Shown here piece by piece: positions 7,085 through 11,256 of a stretch of 11,256 bases of DNA; within the stretch, counting starts at the first letter, position 1, and each line of letters starts with the position of its first letter. The notes below the pieces were generated by a model, which worked only from the letters and a program-made list of their open reading frames with translations, was not told where the DNA came from and searched no databases. The stretch is from the NCBI GenBank assembly GCA_964538565.1, contig CAZIGW010000207.1, positions 1 through 11,256 of the forward strand, read 5' to 3'. A program made the translations under genes and the position numbers. Source of the DNA: CAYVBN01 sp964538565. GTDB taxonomy: Bacteria > Pseudomonadota > Alphaproteobacteria > Rhizobiales > Xanthobacteraceae.

Positions 7085-7252
7085 GTCCCGCACGTTCTCC
7101 GATCGCTGTTCCACACCGCGGCGCGAACGGCGTCGCCGGATCAGCCAATGCACATGTCGGGCCAACTCGGTTGGGGCGGCAGCGCGGCCAGCGCGTGTGG
7201 CGTGAAATTTGCGTTACGGCGCGAGAAGCCGTTCAAACTCCGGAGATCCGCC
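7085..7252. promoter_or_regulatory. Divergent promoter region between the PuuE-like and Rieske genes
   Basis: 168 bp between two outward-facing starts, so it must drive the minus-strand set and probably the Rieske gene. It holds a perfect inverted repeat CCAAC-TCG-GTTGG at 7162-7174, near the middle, a plausible site for one regulator controlling both directions. GGAG at about 7242 serves the Rieske ATG at 7253. No clear promoter hexamers were identified. Confidence 0.5.
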
Positions 7253-8401
7253 ATGACGGTACCCGCCAAGCCATCGGCCTTCGTGCCCGCGCGCTACATC
7301 TGGAAAGGTCCCGCCCTGTCCGAGGCGCGCAGCCTCGGGGCCAATTGCTACGTCTCCGAAGCGTTCTTCCGTGCCGAGGTCGAGCACATCCACGCGCGCG
7401 GCTGGATCATCGTCGGCCGCACCGACGAATGGGCCGAGCCCGGGCAATACCGCTCGGTCGAGACGGTCGGCGGCCCGGTGCTGATCGTGCGCGACGAGGC
7501 CGGTGGGCTGCGCGCCTTTGCCAATTTCTGCAGGCACCGCGGCGCTTTGCTGCTCGAAGGCTGCGGCACGGCGCGCAAGATCCTGTGCCCCTATCACGCC
7601 TGGAGCTATCGCCTGAACGGCGCGCTGCTGGCGGCGCCGGCGATGGACGAGACGAGCGGCTTCGACAAGGCCGAATACGGCCTGCTGCCGATCCGGCTCG
7701 AGACCTGGGCGGGGTTCGTCTTCATCAATTACAGCAACGACGCGCCGTCGCTCGAAAGCGACATCGGCGACCTCGCCGATCTGCTCGCCTCGCACAAGCT
7801 CGGCGACATGGTCTGCACCTGGCGCAAGGAGATCGAGGCCAACTGCAATTGGAAGCTTCTCGTTGAAAACGCGATGGAATCCTACCACACCGGCACGGTG
7901 CACGCGGCCACGGTCGGCGCCCAGAAATCAGTGAGCTTCTCCGGCGTCGGCGAGTGGATGGGAATGCAGGTGCTGTCCAAGAGCAGCATCGCGGTGATGC
8001 ACGGCAAGCCGCCGTTCAAGCCGATCGACGGCCTCTCGGACCAGGCCAAAGAGGGCACGTTCTTCATGTTCCTGCACCCGACGACGCAGTTCTGCTGCGC
8101 GCAGGACTGTATGTGGTGGCTGACGGTGCACCCGGTCGCGGCCGACCGCACGGTTTTGTCGATCGGCGGCTGCTTCCCGCGCAGGACCGTCGAGCAGCCG
8201 AACTTCGAGGCCGAGGCGGCGCCCTATTACAAGCGTTGGGAAAGCGTGGCGCGCGAGGACGTCGGCGTGCTGGAAAAGCTGCAGACGGCGCTGCATTCGC
8301 GGCTATTCCAGCCAGGGCCGCTGTCCTGGCGGGACGATCTCGTGCACACCTTCGACCGCTGGGTGGTCGACCGGCTTCCGGAAGCGCTTCGCACGGTCTG
8401 A
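7253..8401 (+). CDS. Rieske non-heme iron oxygenase, large subunit, with bridging glutamate
   Basis: 382 residues; start supported by GGAG 7 bases before the ATG. The N-terminal Rieske domain binds [2Fe-2S] through Cys93, His95, Cys112 and His115 (CRHRG and CPYHAW). The C-terminal catalytic domain has the mononuclear iron ligands His212 and His217 (ESYHTGTVH) and probable Asp336 (REDVG). The residue linking the two centres is Glu205 (NWKLLVENAMESYH) where classical ring hydroxylases have Asp; Glu here is known from the carnitine oxygenase CntA. This points to N-dealkylation or attack on a quaternary amine rather than an aromatic ring, but it is an inference. Such enzymes need NAD(P)H and a reductase, and none is encoded here. 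Divergent from the PuuE-like gene and convergent with the MetX-like hydrolase. Annotations as aromatic dioxygenase should be treated with caution. Confidence 0.93.
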   Translation: MTVPAKPSAFVPARYIWKGPALSEARSLGANCYVSEAFFRAEVEHIHARGWIIVGRTDEWAEPGQYRSVETVGGPVLIVRDEAGGLRAFANFCRHRGALLLEGCGTARKILCPYHAWSYRLNGALLAAPAMDETSGFDKAEYGLLPIRLETWAGFVFINYSNDAPSLESDIGDLADLLASHKLGDMVCTWRKEIEANCNWKLLVENAMESYHTGTVHAATVGAQKSVSFSGVGEWMGMQVLSKSSIAVMHGKPPFKPIDGLSDQAKEGTFFMFLHPTTQFCCAQDCMWWLTVHPVAADRTVLSIGGCFPRRTVEQPNFEAEAAPYYKRWESVAREDVGVLEKLQTALHSRLFQPGPLSWRDDLVHTFDRWVVDRLPEALRTV

Positions 8402-8412
8402 GCGGCAGGCGC

Positions 8413-8440
8413 GGCGCGGACCGGCAGGATGGTCCGCGCC
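8413..8440. terminator. Shared hairpin between convergent genes, candidate bidirectional terminator
   Basis: Perfect 10-bp stem: GGCGCGGACC (8413-8422), 8-base loop, GGTCCGCGCC (8431-8440). It fills the 40-bp gap between the Rieske stop (8401) and the hydrolase stop (8442). All-GC-rich stem without a T-run on either side; position and perfection support a transcription end for both genes, or a 3'-end stabiliser. Confidence 0.65.
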
Positions 8441-8441
8441 C

Positions 8442-9452
8442 TTACGCGTCTCCGAGCGCTTCGCGCAGCGCGGCGTCGATGAACGGGCGATCCTCCGGAT
8501 TCCACAGCGTCATGTGGCCCCAGGTCGAGGGGATCGGCCGGCACTCCGCGCCAGGGATGACGCTCGCCTCATAGGCGCTGTCGACCGGCGGGAAATAGCT
8601 GTCGTATTGGCCAGGAAGGATAAGGGTGCGCGCCTTGATCGCGCGCAACGCTTTGTCGAAATTGCCGCCATAGGCGGCACAATCGCTGATGTCGCCGTTG
8701 AACCAGGTCCACAACATGGACAGCAGGTTGTTGGCATCGTGGTGGATGAACGCGGGCTCCCAATAGAATTCGACGAATTCCTGGCTGTTCTTCGCGTTCA
8801 TCTTGCGGAATTCTTCCGCCCGGAAAAACGGCTCGGAGAAGCCCCAGCCGGCGTAGATCGCGGCGAAGGCCTTCAGCCCCTCGACCGGCGGCGCGGTATA
8901 GAAGCCATGCGCGTATACGGGGTCGAGCTCGAGCGCCCGCTTCAGCGACAGCAGAAACACCTTGTTGAAATGGGCGGTACGCGCCGAGCAGCACATCGGC
9001 ACGATAGCTCCGACCAGGTCGGGATATTGCGCAGCCCATTGGAACGTCTGGCAGCCGCCCATCGACCAGCCGGCCGCCAGCTTGATGCGGTCGATGCCGA
9101 ACCGTTCCTGCAGCATCATCCGCTGCAGCAAGATGTTGTCGTACAGAGTGATCCGCGGAAAGAGGGCGCGATCATAGGGAGCAGGGGTATTGCTCGGCGA
9201 GGACGAGACGCCGCCAGCCAGCAGATTCGGTACGACGATGAAGTACTTGTCGGGATTGAGCGCCCGGTCGCTGCCGATGAGTGCGATTTCGGCCCCGTTA
9301 TGGTCGCCGCTGAACCACGTCGGCACCACGACGACATTGTCGCGCGCGGGTGAGAGAGTGCCCCAGGTCTTGAACCCGAGGCGGGCCTCGGGCAACGCGC
9401 CGCCCTTCTGCAACATGAAATTCTTGACGGAGAAAAACTCGAGGTCGCCCAT
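8442..9452 (-). CDS. Alpha/beta hydrolase of the homoserine O-acetyltransferase (MetX)-like family
   Basis: 336 residues. Alpha/beta-hydrolase fold with a complete triad: nucleophile Ser130 in GWSMGG (128-133), Asp284 in GQYDSYFP and His313 in WGHMTLWN. An oxyanion-type stretch, FSGDHNG, is near 47-53, and the segment PNLLAGGVSSSPSNTP (75-90) is typical of the MetX-like group. The ATG at 9452 is preceded by AAGGAG with ideal spacing; the frame runs open to 9575, but the extra 41 residues look noncoding. MetX itself makes O-acetylhomoserine, yet many relatives in catabolic clusters are hydrolases of esters or amides, and no methionine gene is near. Neighbours (Rieske oxygenase, amidase, amidohydrolase) favour a catabolic hydrolase. 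It has its own upstream region, divergent from the amidase. Confidence 0.88.
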   Translation of the reverse strand: MGDLEFFSVKNFMLQKGGALPEARLGFKTWGTLSPARDNVVVVPTWFSGDHNGAEIALIGSDRALNPDKYFIVVPNLLAGGVSSSPSNTPAPYDRALFPRITLYDNILLQRMMLQERFGIDRIKLAAGWSMGGCQTFQWAAQYPDLVGAIVPMCCSARTAHFNKVFLLSLKRALELDPVYAHGFYTAPPVEGLKAFAAIYAGWGFSEPFFRAEEFRKMNAKNSQEFVEFYWEPAFIHHDANNLLSMLWTWFNGDISDCAAYGGNFDKALRAIKARTLILPGQYDSYFPPVDSAYEASVIPGAECRPIPSTWGHMTLWNPEDRPFIDAALREALGDA

Positions 9453-9561
9453 AAGTGCGCTCCTTGCCTTACGGAATTCCAGCAAGAGGCATGCCATCGG
9501 CTGTTTGCGGCCCGCGCCCTGCGGTTCGAAAACGGTGACGCGGCGGCGTCGGAACCCGGAA

Positions 9562-9571
9562 GGAATCAAAT
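9562..9571. promoter_or_regulatory. Half-site matching the 1396-1413 palindrome
   Basis: GGAATCAAAT is identical to 10 bases of the palindrome read on its minus strand (TGATTTGGAATCAAATCA). The other half is not conserved. It lies about 110 bp upstream of the hydrolase start. A chance match is possible. Confidence 0.25.
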
Positions 9572-9597
9572 TCAAGTAACTGGCATAGATATCAATT

Positions 9598-9626
9598 AGT
9601 TTGCTTACTGTTTAAGCGAGTTTGCT
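9598..9626. repeat. Direct repeat AGTTTGCT, two copies 21 bp apart
   Basis: Copies at 9598-9605 and 9619-9626. The period of 21 bp is two turns of the helix, putting both on the same DNA face, as for a dimer or tandem-bound regulator. The second copy overlaps an inverted repeat GCGAG-TTTG-CTCGC (9616-9629). Confidence 0.35.
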
Positions 9627-9816
9627 CGCGTCGCGGGCACGGCGGCGGCCACGTCCAGTGCGCGAGAGTGGCTGATATGCGCTCCAAGCCAGCAAAATCG
9701 GGCCTGACGGCGCGGGCGGCAACCGTGGCCGGGACGGGGTTCACGGTCCATAATTTGCACAAGCTCTCGGCAAACTCACGTGTGGCGCCGCCGGACGGTA
9801 TCGCGTGTCGCCCGAT

Positions 9817-9852
9817 GCCCATCACGGCATGGGCTGCACTGCGAACCGTGAT
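9817..9852. repeat. Overlapping inverted repeats upstream of the amidase gene
   Basis: GCCCAT (9817-9822) pairs with ATGGGC (9829-9834) across 6 bases. ATCACGG (9821-9827) pairs with CCGTGAT (9846-9852) across 18 bases. The two structures share bases, so they exclude each other in RNA. Located 87-122 bp before the amidase start; either operator or leader-RNA structure, function unknown. Confidence 0.3.
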
Positions 9853-9938
9853 CGCGCGTGGCGTCGTTCTTGCTTGAGAATATGCGCGGCGATGGCACTT
9901 GGCCGGATGTACAAGCGACATCATACAGAGAGAGAATT

Positions 9939-11027
9939 ATGACCCTGAAGACCAAGGAGCGAACCGATACGTTCGGATCGCGCGATCCGGTGCTGCACAA
10001 GCTGCGCGCGACGCCGAAGACGTGCCACTGGGGCTACTTCGATGCGAGCTTGGCGCCGGCCTTGCGCGTGAAGAGCGGCGACATGATCCGCGCGGAAGCA
10101 GTGACGCATCACGCCGGCGACGCGCCGGAACTTCTGATGGACGAAGGCATCACGGCGATCTTCGAGGGCATCCCCGAAAGCGACCGCAATCCCGGCGTCC
10201 ATATCATGACTGGCCCGATCTACATCGAGGAGGCCAAGGCCGGCGATGTGCTCGAGGTCCGCTACCTGCAGATGATCCCGCGGCTGAAGTTCGGCTCCAA
10301 CCTCGCGGCGAACTGGGGGTATCTCTACAAGGAGTTCGGCGAGACCGAGCGCGTGACCATCTACGAACTGGACGGCAATAGCCAGCAGGCCAGCGCGGTC
10401 TTTGCCTACGACGTGAAGGAGAAATACCTCACGCCCGGCCGCATTACGCAGGCGAAGGACTGCTGCCGCGAGCCGGCGCTGAAGGGCGTCCGCGTGCCGG
10501 TGCGGCCGCATCTCGGCACGGCGGGCGTCGCGCCGGACGAGAAGGGCAGGGTGAGCACCATCCCACCCGGCCTGCATGGCGGCAACATCGACAACTGGCG
10601 CATCGGCGCGGGCGCGACGATGTATTATCCGGTGATGGTCGACGGCGCGCTGTTTTCGATCGGCGATCCACACGTGTCACAAGGCGACGGCGAATTGAGC
10701 GGCACCGCCATCGAGGCGTCGCTGAACGTTCTGTTCCAGGTATTCGTGCGCAAGGATTTCCATTTCCCGTCGCCGCTGCTGGAGACGCCGGGGGAGTGGA
10801 TCGTGCATGGATTCGACGAAGACCTGAACGTCGCCATGCGCAAGGCTTCGCTCGATATGTTGACGCTGCTGACCGGGCATCAGGCGCTCAGCCGCAACGA
10901 CGCCTATTCGCTGATGAGTGTCGCCAGCGATTTCGGCGTCACGCAGGTGGTCGACGGCCGTCTGGGCGTCCACGTCCGCATCCCACGCACGATATTCCCG
11001 CCGGGGACCGAGGGCGGCCGCGGCTAG
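9939..11027 (+). CDS. Acetamidase/formamidase family protein (FmdA_AmdA)
   Basis: 362 residues. Family hydrolyses short amides such as formamide or acetamide to the acid and ammonia, in the cytoplasm. Signatures in order: RPHLGTAGVAP (189-199), GGNIDN (214-219), and GDPHVSQGDGELSGTAIE (242-259), the metal and substrate-site region. The length fits the bacterial branch (roughly 300-400). The ATG at 9939 follows a purine-rich GAGAGAG ribosome site; the frame is open to 9858, but the extra 27 residues look noncoding. The clade with THHAGDAPELLMDEG (56-70) and TGPIYIEEAKAGD (91-103) is often annotated only as acetamidase/formamidase, so the true amide is unknown. It probably releases ammonia from a pathway intermediate. 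An amidohydrolase gene starts 31 bp after it, so the two are likely co-transcribed. Confidence 0.92.
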   Translation: MTLKTKERTDTFGSRDPVLHKLRATPKTCHWGYFDASLAPALRVKSGDMIRAEAVTHHAGDAPELLMDEGITAIFEGIPESDRNPGVHIMTGPIYIEEAKAGDVLEVRYLQMIPRLKFGSNLAANWGYLYKEFGETERVTIYELDGNSQQASAVFAYDVKEKYLTPGRITQAKDCCREPALKGVRVPVRPHLGTAGVAPDEKGRVSTIPPGLHGGNIDNWRIGAGATMYYPVMVDGALFSIGDPHVSQGDGELSGTAIEASLNVLFQVFVRKDFHFPSPLLETPGEWIVHGFDEDLNVAMRKASLDMLTLLTGHQALSRNDAYSLMSVASDFGVTQVVDGRLGVHVRIPRTIFPPGTEGGRG

Positions 11028-11058
11028 AGGTCGCCTCCGCGCAGAAGATGCCGCCAAC

Positions 11059-11256
11059 ATGTCCGTCGCCCCGTCGCCATCGTCGCGCATGATCGACTGC
11101 ACCTATCTGATGGCGACCGCCGGCAAGCCGGTCGAGGAGCGCCGCCGGATTGAAATCGACGGCGCCGTGATCGGCAGCGTGACCGCCATGAGCAGCGAAC
11201 CGGAGCGGCCGCTGCTCGTCATGCCGGCGCTCGTCAATGCCCACGATCATGGTCGT
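11059..11256 (+). CDS. Amidohydrolase, 5' part only (3' end outside window)
   Basis: The first 66 residues are visible and the frame is open at the window end. The segment LLVMPALVNAHDHGR carries the first metal-binding HxH motif of the amidohydrolase superfamily (urease-type TIM barrel), after a short beta-sandwich-like lead (IEIDGAVIGSV) usual in cytosine-deaminase or hydantoinase relatives. The reaction would be hydrolysis of a C-N bond on a ring or side chain. Two in-frame starts are possible, 11059 and 11089 (MIDCTYLM); neither has a strong ribosome site, and 11059 is given as the longer choice. It lies 31 bp after the amidase gene on the same strand and probably acts in the same pathway. 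Subfamily cannot be set from this fragment. Confidence 0.8.
   Translation, partial: MSVAPSPSSRMIDCTYLMATAGKPVEERRRIEIDGAVIGSVTAMSSEPERPLLVMPALVNAHDHGR

Larger units (their letters stand above)
9453..9938. promoter_or_regulatory. 486-bp divergent intergenic region between the hydrolase and amidase genes
   Basis: No recognisable gene; short open frames on both strands (for example 9668-9877 +, 9592-9924 -) lack family features. The 9560-9626 part is AT-rich and carries regulatory-looking elements: a half-copy of the 1396 palindrome (9562-9571), a paired direct repeat (9598-9626) and a small hairpin (9616-9629). The 9815-9852 part holds overlapping inverted repeats. The GC-rich 9630-9930 stretch could contain a decayed gene, but I could not identify one. 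Confidence 0.5.

Noticed and set aside
7085..7165. Longer start (7165) for the PuuE-like protein
   Set aside because: The extra 27 residues are Arg-rich and not family-like, and would fill half of the divergent promoter region.
6554..7252. Long plus-strand open frame running into the Rieske gene
   Set aside because: It is antisense to the PuuE-like gene and has low-complexity composition; the Rieske start at 7253 has its own ribosome site.
8514..9353. 279-codon plus-strand open frame opposite the MetX-like hydrolase
   Set aside because: Antisense shadow; the minus strand encodes a complete catalytic triad and a good ribosome site.
8442..9452. Calling the hydrolase MetX (homoserine O-acetyltransferase)
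   Set aside because: The fold and triad match, but no methionine-synthesis context exists and catabolic relatives of this group are common.
9668..9877. Small open frame in the divergent region as a possible gene
   Set aside because: No ribosome site and no recognisable motif; composition looks noncoding.
9899..9927. Sigma70-like TTGGCC/CATACA pair before the amidase gene
   Set aside because: The -10 match is poor and the implied start would fall inside the ribosome site.

Overview
The window is GC-rich, densely coded DNA of a proteobacterial type. The codon use, the Glu/Gln-type polar amino-acid ABC transporter and the mix of accessory catabolic genes suggest a soil or plant-associated alphaproteobacterium (Hyphomicrobiales-like). 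That assignment is an inference from style, not from a marker gene; no rRNA, tRNA, CRISPR or intact transposase was seen.

Layout, left to right. (i) 2-796 (+) is the 3' part of a proline racemase / 4-hydroxyproline 2-epimerase gene. (ii) 797-1535 holds no intact gene: on the minus strand it carries a frame-broken, C-terminally truncated D-2-hydroxyacid dehydrogenase, followed by an upstream region with a perfect 18-bp palindrome (1396-1413) that looks like a regulator operator. (iii) 1536-2294 (+) is an intact SDR oxidoreductase, followed by a hairpin and about 200 bp of possible mobile-element debris. (iv) A minus-strand set reads from about 7084 down to 2525: a PuuE-like polysaccharide-deacetylase-fold hydrolase, an NAD-dependent epimerase whose GTG start overlaps the preceding stop, a periplasmic amino-acid binding protein, and a single-polypeptide permease-ATPase fusion. 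(v) Divergent from this set is a Rieske oxygenase (7253-8401, +). (vi) A MetX-like alpha/beta hydrolase (8442-9452, -) converges on the Rieske gene across a perfect 10-bp-stem hairpin. (vii) A 486-bp divergent regulatory region leads to an acetamidase/formamidase (9939-11027, +) and the 5' end of an amidohydrolase (11059 to window end, +).

How the genes may work together (inference): the set combines uptake of a small polar, probably amino-acid-like compound (binding protein plus fused transporter) with C-N bond chemistry. The PuuE-like enzyme belongs to a group that opens cyclic ureides or imides. The Rieske oxygenase has a glutamate in the bridging position, as in the carnitine oxygenase CntA. 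The amidase and amidohydrolase could remove amide nitrogen; the SDR, epimerase and MetX-like hydrolase could process the carbon skeleton. I read this as a catabolic island for an N-substituted, possibly cyclic, nitrogen compound whose identity cannot be fixed from sequence. No reductase partner for the Rieske enzyme and no intact regulator gene lies in the window.
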